Both the position numbers and the translations under genes were made by a program. This document shows positions 11,264-19,204 of a stretch of 35,425 bases of DNA, piece by piece. Each line of letters starts with the position of its first letter. Positions within the stretch are counted from its first letter, which is position 1. Source of the DNA: Gnetum montanum (taxonomy: Eukaryota > Streptophyta > Gnetopsida > Gnetales > Gnetaceae); NCBI GenBank assembly GCA_015680685.1, contig MNCI01023457.1, positions 1,372 through 36,796 of the forward strand. The letters are read 5' to 3'. The notes beneath the pieces are model-generated. The model was given only the letters and a program-made list of their open reading frames with translations, was not told the origin of the DNA and made no database searches.

Positions 11264-11950
11264 TTGTGGTCACAACATATCCACGGATTAGTAAATATAA
11301 TGTGTAACTTAAAATATTTGGATAACTTGTCTCATTAATTAGTTACACTTAGCTATGGTTGGACCATGATAGATTGATTATTTTATTTATTAATTAATTT
11401 TTTATTGTAAGTGCCATCAGAACTCATTGGAAGGATTTAACTCTTGTAATTTGGTGTTTTAATGTTGATTCCTTAGTTAAACCTTTGTGGGAGTCAAAAA
11501 TGTTGAAATGTTTTTAGTTAAAAAAGGTACATTTGTAGGCCCCACGACTAAGAGCTTATCTTCGAGAGCTATAGGGTCAAAGAATAGAGTGATTTAGATA
11601 AAAAATTAGGAGGTTATGGGCTTTGGAAGGCTCTAGGCTCTAAAAATTGTAAAAACTTTTTGGGTGTTTGAGAGCAAATGTGAAAATTTTCAAGGGGGTT
11701 GCTTATATATATAGGATTTTTGCACTACATAAATGGGGCTATGTATATGCATGGGCTCTATTGATGGGGCCTTTTTTATGGGGTTTGTAAATGAGATTGT
11801 GAAATTTGAATATTTCAAGAAATATAAGGAATTTTGAATGAATTTGGGGTCTATGGTGTCCCAAAAATATGATGAAATTATTAAAGAAGGTCTTTGAAAG
11901 CTCGAAAAGTCAAAAATTTAATGGAGAATGTGTCAATTGAAGAAAATACT
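11264..11950 (-). other. AT-rich upstream region of the extra ORF
   Basis: This stretch does not align by eye with the 3' regions of the two plus-strand elements. They resume matching at about 11950. It contains a TATATATATA run (11704-11713) and GGGGC/TTATG-rich blocks resembling those beside the TATA box of the LTR at 7294-8328. It may be an internal promoter region for the extra ORF or a very diverged LTR. No LTR end or primer-binding site could be shown. Confidence 0.35.
11704..11713 (-). promoter_or_regulatory. Candidate TATA element upstream of the extra ORF
   Basis: TATATATATA, read on the minus strand as CCTATATATATAAGC, about 440 bases upstream of the putative start codon at 11263. 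The sequence shows only the motif, and promoter activity is inference. Confidence 0.3.
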
Positions 11951-13054
11951 TTAAAGGAGCACACAGTCGAATGTAGATGATGGGTGCATGAAAGATTTTG
12001 ATTACAATAATGCCTAAAGATAGGATGCTTAATGAACCCAACCAAGAGATATGCAAGTGGATCCTCCCCATAGTAGGCACATGCCCTATTTTCCCTTACA
12101 TAACCTCAACCTAAGGAGTCTATGGGTCCTATAGGTGATCAATGGTTTATGAAAGTTAAGGATCAAAACCTAGAAGATTTGACCAAAGAATTCAAGTACA
12201 TCAAACAAAGACACTAAACAAGAACATGGACATCGGTAGTGAGGTGAGTTATGCGCAACATGGATGGTTGATGGAGAAGGTGGAATGGAGTTCCAAATTG
12301 AGATCAAAAGAAGTCCCTTATGAATTTGTGTTTAAATGGCCTAAGAAGATCCATCCTTAGTCTAGACCAAAACCAACCTCTTTTAGTAACTTCGCATTGC
12401 CACTTCAAGACTGATCCATCCCCTTGAGACACAAGAGTGCTTTCATAGAATAATCATCATTTCTTAAGGAGAAGAAAAGAAAAGCAGGAAGTGAGAGAGG
12501 GTCTAAATTAGAGGGGACCTTTAGGCATGTGTAAAATGTCTTTCTAGTTCCATAATCGGTGCTTGTAGCTCATTTATTTGTCTAAAGGGTGTGCTTTGAA
12601 TTCATATATATATATATTTTATTTTATTTTGTTTCTTTTCTTCTTTTTGTTTCTTTTTTCAAATGGGAACCACACCATAGAAAGACTTATTTAACTTCAG
12701 GTTTATGGTCAACAGGGAATAGTAAGAAATCCATGAAAAAACTCATGCACCCAAGTAGAAGAGTACAAAGAGTATTGAGCTTCCTTGAGGTCACACCATG
12801 TGAAAACCTTTGAATCCTTCCTAATTTTGGAAACCACCAAGGTCAAAAATTTATTAAAGGTTTATTTAATGAAAGGGGCCTCATATTTATAAAATGAGAA
12901 AAACCATAGATTTTTGTGGATGGGTGGATGTTGTGGACTCATTGCCTATTCCATGAAAAAGAAACTATGTCCTATTCATTAGTACAAAAATTCAAAAATA
13001 GAACCCAAACATTGACAAATAAAAAAAATTAAGCACAAATCACCATTAGCAATA
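11950..13054 (-). mobile_element. 3' noncoding region of the minus-strand element, distal part
   Basis: The reverse complement aligns in order with the 3' noncoding region of the outer plus element. 12040-12130 matches 32840-32940 (a block with GCCTAC...GGGGAGGA.CCACT). 12280-12360 matches about 32565-32650. 12530-12600 matches 32405-32465 (AAAGCACACCCCTT...GCTACAAGCAC). 12770-12800 matches about 32225-32260. 12900-13018 matches about 32005-32105. It has no coding potential of its own. A (TA)n run lies at 12605-12616. The match stops at about 13020-13054, where a foreign block begins. Confidence 0.68.
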
Positions 13055-13209
13055 GCTATAGCACCACTATGTCCTATATGCACAAAGCACATTTATTAAC
13101 AAAAATTAGAAAATCACACTAAAATAAAGTCAAATATATAATATTCAAGAAAAAAGTGTACTAACATTTGAAACACCACAAAATTTCAAGTCTTGGGATC
13201 TTGACTACA

Positions 13210-13560
13210 AATTTGTCTAAGTGTCAAAACGGTGGCACTTTGCCCAAATTTTTCTAAGTGTTGAGTGTAGTCAGCTTCAACTGAAAATTTGCAAAATTTT
13301 TCTAACTATCAGAACGATGGCACATTCTATAATTTGCCTAAGTGTTGGGACCGTGCTCTCCACTGCAGTTAGCTTTAACAACCAATCTTTTGCAATTTTG
13401 GCTAAGTGTTTAAACAAGGTCAAAATCTACAAAATTTTTCTAAGTGTTGTGCTATGCTTTGTACTGTAGCTGTTATGCTCGGCATTCTAGCTGCTACATT
13501 CTACCACGAGTGTAGCTAACATAAAAATGCCTAGTTTTGCAAAATTTTTCGAAGTGTTGT
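13210..13560 (+). repeat. Degenerate tandem subrepeats with CTAAGTGTTG
   Basis: At least six imperfect copies of a unit containing AAATTTTTCTAAGTGTTG or GCTAAGTGTT occur, at about 13214, 13245, 13300, 13337, 13408, 13432 and 13540, at variable spacing. The longer copies also share a CAAAATTT lead-in. They lie just upstream of the TATA box at 13674, as subrepeats in the U3 of an LTR would. Confidence 0.6.
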
Positions 13561-13673
13561 GCTGCTACGCTTGCTGCTGTAGATGCTACACTCTCCACTG
13601 TAGCTACTATGCTCTTCCCACCTACCACACCACCACATGGCACTCAATCCACATTTTGGGCTAACCCTAGCCC

Positions 13674-13681
13674 TATAAATA
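13674..13681 (+). promoter_or_regulatory. TATA box of the foreign block
   Basis: TATAAATA in the context GCCCTATAAATACCC, a near-ideal plant TATA element, oriented opposite to the surrounding minus-strand element. Confidence 0.5.
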
Positions 13682-13766
13682 CCCTTGGAGCCCCAACGTT
13701 TTAAAGGGTTGGTAGTTGGCACTTTCATTTGGCATTTGGCATCTTGGCATATTGGCACTTATCTCC

Positions 13767-13860
13767 ATGGTACATCATAGCCCCATTGCAGCCTTGCATC
13801 ACATGGTACACCATGGCCTTGTTGCAGCCCTACAAAACACCATATGGTACACTATGGCGG
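13767..13860 (+). repeat. Three short direct repeats, ATGGTACA type
   Basis: ATGGTACATCATAGCC, ATGGTACACCATGGCC and ATGGTACACTATGGCG start at 13767, 13803 and 13844 (spacing 36 and 41). The first two are each followed by a GCAGCC-containing segment. They lie about 90 bases downstream of the TATA box. Confidence 0.7.
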
Positions 13861-14422
13861 CCAACCCGACATGCACAGTTCATCATGGCGAGTGCCAAAC
13901 TTCATAGCCCAACACCACCAAGACTGTGGCTATGCTTCCACTGCACCTGTTGTACACTGTGTACCCTTTGAGACCCTTTTGGAGTTAACTACGCTTCATT
14001 TGGGATGGTGTTCCATTTCTCTATCTCGTTTCTAGAATTTTCTTACATCGTTTTGCATTTTTTCATGCATTGTCACGTTGTACTATGCTTGGGTAGTAGT
14101 CTCTGGGGGTTGACACCCTCATTTTATCAAAACCCTTGGCTACACTCGCCCCCATTCTATGGCTACACTCTACACTTAGCACTATTAAACACTACTTTGA
14201 CACTTAGCACCATTTCACATTGTTTGTATTTGCATTTTGACTAACCACACCATCCTTGGTTGCATCTAATGCTCTAGTTGCAGTTGGCAAAGTCCTTGTT
14301 CGATTGATTAGACCATCTAGGACACTCTGCATCCATCTTTTAGCATTGCCCTCGCACGAAGGCAAGGTTAGGATGTGTACCTATGAACCCCTCAATGTTC
14401 CAGTCGCTGATGTTTTCGATCA

Positions 14423-14640
14423 TTACAATGATGGTGTAAAACAAAAAATGGTGTAAAATGGGAAAATGTTTTAAAATCAAAAATATGTAAAATAAAAAAT
14501 TTACAAAAAAAAGGTGTAAAAAGTAAGGAGCCATGTATATGATTAGCATGGATGGCCATCTCCCCCATGAATGAGTTGGAAGAAGGAGATTCAAAAAATT
14601 GAGCGTGGTTGTTCATTTGTTGAGGTGTTGGTTCCACTGG
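14423..14640 (-). mobile_element. 3' noncoding region of the minus-strand element, proximal part
   Basis: The reverse complement contains the family block TCATGGGGGAGATGGCCATC (14548-14572). It also occurs at 22513-22530 and 31783-31803 in the plus elements, in all three cases just after the pol coding region. A T/A-rich tract follows, as in the plus elements. Confidence 0.7.
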
Positions 14641-15710
14641 CTTGCTTGGGCTTGTGAAAAGGCTTTACCTATTGGATGTTGACCAAGCCTTCAAGTTTGT
14701 ATATGATAATAGGCCCAAAAGGAAAGGTTTCATCGGTTATATAAGGCCCCTTCCATAATGTTTGGAATTTGGTTTTTTGAGGAACATGTGTAGGGTTCCA
14801 GTAGAGGACCTTATCTCCAGGTTGAAGTTTGATCCTTTTGATTCTTAGTTCATGTCATTTTTTGTTGAATGCCTTATGCACTTCATTCAAGGATAGGGCT
14901 ACTAATCAATTTTCATCTAGCACATTTATGTTGATTAATCTTTCTTTTTGTGCTAGGCTAAGGTCTAGGTCTAAGTCATAGTTGTTGAAAGTATATAGAG
15001 CTTGGATTGGATAGGTAGAGTTGGTAATTTTCCATATACTAGCTCATGGGAAGAGTAGCTTATAGGAAGTTTCCATGTTGAGCGGTATGCCCAGAGGACA
15101 TCATTAAGTTTTGTGCTCTAGTCTCACCTATATTTGTTGATAGTTCTGATTAAGATCTTTGTGATCTCTCTATTGATAATTTTTGCTTGACCATTAGCTT
15201 GGTGGTGGTAGGGTGTTGGTAATTTATGTTCAACCCCTAAGCATTGCATAAGCTTGCAAAACGTAGCACCTGTAAAATGGGTTCTGTTGTTAGAAACAAG
15301 TGCACATGGCATCCCAAACCTATTCACAACATTTTAGCAGTGGATGATGTACAGTCAATGATGGCTACTACTTCTGCCCATTTTTTGTAGTAATCAATGA
15401 TGATGATTATATATACCTTTCTATTTGACATGGGTGTGATGGAACCCATGAAGTTGATGTCCCATATGTCAAAAGGTTCTAGTGGTTGAATCCACTATTG
15501 AGGTCCCTCCATTCATGCAATCATCCCATCATCATGTCGACAACATTCACAAGAACAGATAAATTGGTGGGCATCCCTGAAGATGGTTGGCCAATAATAC
15601 CTTGCCATTAGGATCTTAATGACCATGCATCTCCTAGCATAGTGGCCCCCACAAGGACCCTCATGAGCATCCTGGAGAATGCATTGTTGATCAACATTAG
15701 GCACACACCA
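14640..15710 (-). pseudogene. Integrase of the minus-strand element, broken
   Basis: Minus-strand order: an HHCC finger (HEGPCGGHYARR ... CSCECCRH, 15704-15513), a core domain beginning DINFMGSITPMSN (about 15465), VSNNRTHFTGATF (about 15300-15265), HHQANGQAKIINREI (about 15205-15165), and a C-terminal part with LQPGDKVLYWNPTHVPQKTKFQ ending near 14700. All three catalytic acids are lost: D to N at 15453-15455, D to N at 15289-15291 and E to K at 15181-15183. A frame break lies near 15330. The enzyme would join element cDNA to host DNA in the nucleus, and this copy cannot. Confidence 0.85.
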
Positions 15711-16535
15711 ACAAACTAGTCCATTAGTGCATACCTTATAAAGGTGTCCATTGATTTCTGTGAAGTGTTTGGCCTAATGAAGAAATTGTTATTTCTTCCT
15801 CTAGTCCAAATCTTGTGGCATCTCTTGAGTGAGGAGATAAGTGAGGATGCCATCATACCATTTTGGTTCTATGGGCATTTGTTCATTTATTGCACTAGCA
15901 GAGAGGAGTTCATCAAGAAATTGGTCAGAGATTAGGCTCTTATCCTCTTTGTCATCCCATCATAACTAAGGCAAGTGATCAACGACCACATTCTTAGTCC
16001 CCTTTTGATATACCATCATAAGATCAAATTCCTGCAAGATCACCAACCACTATATGACATGGGGGTTCACCATTAGTTTGTGCTTGAGAAAGTGAATGAC
16101 ACTGTGATCAATGTGTACAAACACTTTATATCCAAGCACATAGTGCCTGAATTTTTCAGAGCATACACCACCACCATTAGTTCTTTCTCTATTGTGGTGT
16201 AATTCAATTATGCACCCACAATGATTCAACTTATGCAGTGGATGTAATATGGATGTTTCTTATTGTCCAACTACATAAGCACAAATCCCAAGGCATAATT
16301 TGATGCATTTGTCATTATATGAAATAGTTTGGACTAGTCAGGTGCTGATAGAATTGGAGTCTCTACGAGCTTCTACTTGAGGCTCTAAAATGGTTTTTTG
16401 CATTCCTTGGTCCAAATGAATGAAGTATCTCTCTTTGTTAGATTGACCAATGATTTTGTGATCTTAGAAAAGTTCTCTATGAATCACTGGTAGTAGCCAT
16501 TGTGTCTAAAGAATGACTAAATTTCTTTAATATAT
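15711..16535 (-). pseudogene. RNase H and RT C-terminal remnant of the minus-strand element
   Basis: The minus strand from 16535 reads SFFRHNGYYQ, FIENFSKITKSLVNLT (RT-RNase H connection), then SNYALGFVLM and LNYTTIEKELMVVVYAL. It continues with a VLGYKVFVHIDHSVIHFLKH stretch, LQEFDLMMVYQKGTKNVVVD and a linker toward the integrase finger. Unlike the outer plus element, the segment after HIDH is present. The RT catalytic part, protease and gag are missing: homology ends at about 16535, only about 175 bases from the primer-binding site. Confidence 0.8.
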
Positions 16536-16710
16536 ATATCATTAGTTCTCCAATGAATGTTCTCTTCATATGATGCATTATTGCTTCCATGTGAAAGAGA
16601 CATTATTGTTAGTTCATGATGTGTGTGACTTAATATTTCTTGAAAGATAAATCATTAATGTGTTTATAGTGATTGTGTATAATATAAAAAATCTAGATAA
16701 CTAACACCAT

Positions 16711-16729
16711 TCCTTGGCAATGGCATTAA
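16711..16729 (-). other. Degenerate primer-binding site of the minus-strand element
   Basis: The minus strand reads TTAATGCCATTGCCAAGGA directly after the LTR end at 16730. Compared with TGGCGCCGTTGCCGGGGA, the complement of the plant tRNA-Asp 3' end used by Athila/Tat elements, all differences are G-to-A or C-to-T. Its place beside the LTR supports the call. Confidence 0.6.
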
Positions 16730-16993
16730 TGATCAGTGACAAGTATCCCTACACTCAATCATACGAATCACTAAGCATTCACGTGTGATTTGGTTGAATT
16801 TCATGGACTCTATGTCTTCTGGTACATTAGCCTCTAAGAAGTGAACTTGCCCTAATAGTCATTCGTTGTCTTCCCAATTACACTTGTGCTATGCAATGGT
16901 ATGATTAAGTGTAATCGAGGCATATGATTTTTATTATGTGTATGTTTTATGTTTTGGATGCTTAAAATAAAGGATGAAAGGAATGAAGTAATG
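16730..16993 (-). mobile_element. Truncated minus-strand LTR
   Basis: This aligns closely with 7294-7545, sharing CTCTATGTCTTCTGGTACA, TGAACTTGCCCTAATAGTCA and TGCAATGGTATGATTAAGTG. The minus-strand end is GTCACTGATCA. It has no U3 and no TATA box. At 16993/16994 it joins straight to a copy of the extra ORF, whereas in the copy at 7294-8936 about 1 kb lies between those points. Confidence 0.82.
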
Positions 16994-17392
16994 TTTTATC
17001 TTCTCCTCCTTGCTCTAAGAATCATTCATAGTCCACATGGCATCACCAATGTGGGTTGAAATGAGGATATCCCATAGACAAGGCATTAATAGAAATAGCT
17101 CTTTAACATTGACAAACCAAGTAGCAAATTTTTTGCATTTGGCATCAAATACCTTGACTACATTTTGCAACTCCTCGTAGTCATTCATTCTTTTGGCTAG
17201 GCCCTTGGCAGTGGATCTCTGATTAGTATATTTACCTTTGAGAACCTCAAGTTTAATGTTTCCCACCACAAGATTTTGCTTGGTGTCCTTGTGATGCTTG
17301 AACTTAGCCTCATACAATAAGTACAAACTAGCCATCTACTTTTCTAGTTCTAACCATGGTTGTTCGATAGTCAACATAGCTAGGTTTACATA
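16994..17392 (-). pseudogene. Second copy of the extra ORF, left fragment
   Basis: This aligns with 8573-8975. The minus-strand frame (17335-17015) encodes the same coiled segment: ASLYLLYEAKFKHHKDTKQN, GLAKRMNDYEELQNVVKVFD, LFLLMPCLWDILISTHIGDA and TMNDS. A stop then replaces the next glutamine, and the frame runs into the LTR junction. The other half of this copy was displaced to 34477-34846 by insertion of the outer element, which duplicated ACATA (17388-17392 and 34472-34476). Confidence 0.8.
17388..17392. repeat. Target-site duplication of the outer element, left copy
   Basis: ACATA immediately before the LTR start TGATGGGA. The right copy is at 34472-34476. Together they show that the outer element is a complete insertion unit. 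Confidence 0.85.
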
Positions 17393-17399
17393 TGATGGG

Positions 17400-17462
17400 A
17401 TGCGATATCACATGGGCTGCAATATCACGTCCTTCCCCGTGATATCGCGTATGCGATATCGT
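17400..17462 (+). promoter_or_regulatory. GATATCGC palindrome cluster in outer 5' LTR U3
   Basis: Four near-palindromic decamers GCGATATCAC, GCAATATCAC, GTGATATCGC and GCGATATCGT occur within about 60 bases, starting 8 bases into the LTR and ending about 20 bases before the TATA box. The placement suggests a U3 cis-element, and the role is inference. Confidence 0.5.
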
Positions 17463-17478
17463 AGTTCGCTACCAATTC

Positions 17479-17486
17479 TATAAATA
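17479..17486 (+). promoter_or_regulatory. TATA box of outer 5' LTR
   Basis: TATAAATA followed by AGAGG, conserved in the LTRs at 18180 and 33750. Confidence 0.7.
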
Positions 17487-18027
17487 AGAGGTAGCTCTCC
17501 CTTGTTTCTCCATCTAGATCTAGACCTTACTCAAACTCTTGCCATTTTTCCATTCCAGAGTTACAATAATTTCCATGTGCCCATAGTAGGAGTCCCAAAG
17601 TGAACAAATCTTTATTCGAGCAGTTCTGTACCTGAGCACACAATTATGTATAGTAATAAAGATGAACTTTTGGATAAACCTTGTAGTGCATGGACTAAGC
17701 TAAATAGGACTTTAATTATTGTTAATTGTTTAAATGCTTTCTTAAGGACTTAATCTCTCTCAACCCTCAACTCTCATAGTTAAGTGCATTCAGTACGACC
17801 ACTTCGAGCACATGCATTATGCTTGGTAATCCCAGTAACGAATAGCATTTGGTAATCCCAGTAGCATTGCATTAGTTCAGGGTGTGAAATGGCAAGTGGA
17901 AATGAATACTGATGCTAGGGTAATTAAGGCTTAGTTAGTTAAAGATTAGTTACTTAGTCTCTTCACCCTTTCCCCTCATTAGCATAGGCAATAAAACATA
18001 AAAGATATAAAAATCACATGCCTCAAG

Positions 18028-18032
18028 CTTAC
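18028..18032. repeat. Target-site duplication of the inner element, left copy
   Basis: CTTAC directly before the inner LTR start TGATGAGA. The matching copy is at 25369-25373. The uninterrupted 3' LTR of the outer element has a single CTTAC at this point (about 34299-34303). Confidence 0.92.
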
Positions 18033-18047
18033 TGATGAGACGCGATT

Positions 18048-18165
18048 TGCATGAGCCGCGATATCGCGTACGTGATATTAAGGCCGTCGTGATATCGCAT
18101 CCCATGCGATATCACGTACGCAATATCGCATCGTCCCCTGCGATGTCCCATACTCGATATCGCAG
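18048..18165 (+). promoter_or_regulatory. Expanded GATATCGC palindrome cluster in inner 5' LTR U3
   Basis: At least five copies with an ATATC core occur (GCGATATCGC, GTGATATCGC, GCGATATCAC, GCAATATCGC, TCGATATCGC), plus weaker ones, over about 115 bases. The partner LTR at 24427-24472 has three. Two ACGTAC-centred palindromes (CGCGTACGTG, CACGTACGCA) link neighbouring copies. Confidence 0.5.
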
Positions 18166-18179
18166 TCCGCCGCAAAATC

Positions 18180-18187
18180 TATAAATA
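18180..18187 (+). promoter_or_regulatory. TATA box of inner 5' LTR
   Basis: TATAAATA followed by AGAGG, about 20 bases after the palindrome cluster. In the partner LTR the same site is mutated to TATAGATA (24486-24493). Confidence 0.7.
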
Positions 18188-18353
18188 AGAGGCGACACTC
18201 CCCTTACTTTCCATCCTAGGCTAGAAGTAGGGAAACTCTGGTAGATTGATCACTCCAGAGATAGAATATTTTCCATGTGCCTGTAGTAGGAGTCCCCAAG
18301 TGAACGGATCTTTATTTGAGCAACATTGTACCTGAACACAAGTTGTGTACGAC

Positions 18354-18359
18354 AATAAA
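18354..18359 (+). promoter_or_regulatory. Possible polyadenylation signal in LTR R region
   Basis: AATAAA about 170 bases after the TATA box, kept in the partner LTR (AAATAAAG near 24661) and in the outer 5' LTR (AGTAATAAAG near 17655). It is mutated to AATAGA in the outer 3' LTR. Confidence 0.4.
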
Positions 18360-18461
18360 GATGAGCATTGTGGATAAACCTTGCAGTGCATGGAATAAGA
18401 TTTATTACTTGTTATTTATTACCTATTACTTCTTACTTGTTATTTATTACCCTGCAGTAGC

Positions 18462-18660
18462 GCGGCATGAGTACGACTTGATTACAAGCATTTACGGATG
18501 CGTAAGGCTAATCAAGGAATTGGCTACTCATCGCGATTAGATTCTCTCACCCTCAACTCCTAGAATGTGGAATGAGTACGACTTGATTACGAGCATCTAA
18601 GGATGTGTACAGCTAGTCAAGGAATGGATGCTCATTACGCTTAGGCTAGTTAAGTGCCTC
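18462..18660 (+). repeat. 105-base tandem duplication inside the inner LTR
   Basis: The block GAGTACGACTTGATTAC ... CGGATG ... CTAATCAAGGAAT ... CTCAT occurs twice, with GTACGACTTG at 18471 and 18576. The same pair occurs in the 3' LTR with GTACGACTTG at 24777 and 24882. It is absent from the outer-element LTRs, so it marks an LTR subfamily. Confidence 0.85.
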
Positions 18661-19061
18661 AGTACGACCACTTTGAGCACGTGCGTTACGCATGGTGATC
18701 CTAGTAACGATTAGCGTTTGGTAGCTGCGGTTGCATAGTTCAGGGTGTGTACGGTAAGTGGGAATGGATGCTGACACTAGTTAATTTAGACTTAGTCATT
18801 AGTTAGAATTAGTACTTAGTTTCTCAACCCTTCACCTTGTTAGCATAGGAGACATAAAACATAAAAGACCATAAAAATCATATACCTTGGACTTACTTAA
18901 CCATACACCGTGACAACCACAAGTAAGTCTGGGAAGACAATGAATGATTAACCCCAAGTGTTCCATGGGGAATGTAGGCATTTAGTCTGCAGAGTTCAAC
19001 CGGATCGTGCGTGCTATGCCCATTTCATATGGTTGAGTGTAGGCTACCTCGCCACTCATCA

Positions 19062-19080
19062 TTGGTGCCATTGCTGGGGA
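19062..19080 (+). other. Primer-binding site of the inner element
   Basis: TTGGTGCCATTGCTGGGGA directly after the LTR. It differs from TGGCGCCGTTGCCGGGGA (complement of the tRNA-Asp 3' end, used by Athila/Tat elements) only at its three CpG sites, which read TG, CA and TG. Confidence 0.8.
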
Positions 19081-19204
19081 CTAAGTGTTTGTGCACCAAA
19101 TAGAACATAAGGATATCATTCACATCATTGTGAGCCTTAACGAACCTTCAGGTTAATCAAGAAAAAAATTATTATATAACAGTGAAATTAGCACATCGAT
19201 AAAA

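Larger units (their letters stand above)
13055..14422 (+). mobile_element. Foreign block with plus-strand TATA box, possible solo LTR
   Basis: The minus-strand 3' noncoding homology breaks at about 13055 and resumes at about 14423, whereas the two plus-strand elements have fewer than 100 bases between the equivalent points. The block has an LTR-like layout: degenerate subrepeats with AAAATTTTTCTAAGTGTTG (13210-13560), a GTAGCTGCTAC-rich zone, a TATAAATA box (13674-13681), TTGGCAT repeats (13715-13760), and three copies of ATGGTACAYCATRGC at 13767, 13803 and 13844. I could not define TG...CA ends or a target-site duplication, so the class is open. Short frames inside it are probably not genes. 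Confidence 0.45.
17393..18032 (+). mobile_element. Outer element 5' LTR, left part
   Basis: Starts TGATGGGATGCGATATCAC and corresponds to 33678 to about 34305 of the 3' LTR. It contains the GATATC-type palindromes, a TATAAATA box at 17479-17486 and the block ATTTCCATGTGCCCATAGTA. It breaks at CAAGCTTAC, where the inner element inserted. The rest lies at 25374-25541. Confidence 0.93.
18033..19061 (+). mobile_element. Inner element 5' LTR
   Basis: Begins TGATGAGACGCGA and ends CCTCGCCACTCATCA, directly before the primer-binding site. It is 1029 bases long against 952 for its partner at 24417. The extra length is largely in the palindrome cluster before the TATA box. It differs from the outer LTR by a 105-base tandem duplication and TTACTTGTTATTTATTACC-type repeats. 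Confidence 0.93.

Noticed and set aside
11254-11273. TTGGTGCCATTTGTGGTCAC on the plus strand, resembling the family primer-binding site
   Set aside because: No LTR end precedes it. On the minus strand it is simply the start of the extra ORF (ATGGCACCAAAAGG). The match is partial and probably chance.
12605-12616. (TA)n run as a promoter
   Set aside because: It lies in noncoding sequence with no downstream gene, and is better seen as a microsatellite.
13716-14244. Overlapping plus-strand frames of 63-80 codons around the TATA box at 13674
   Set aside because: Several frames are open at once because of short repeats and low stop density. None has protein-like features or a relative in the window.
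18048-18165. GATATCGC clusters as a CRISPR-like array or replication-origin iterons
   Set aside because: Spacing is irregular, units are 10-base palindromes, and they sit in the U3 of plant LTRs at four places. A promoter-type element is the simpler reading.
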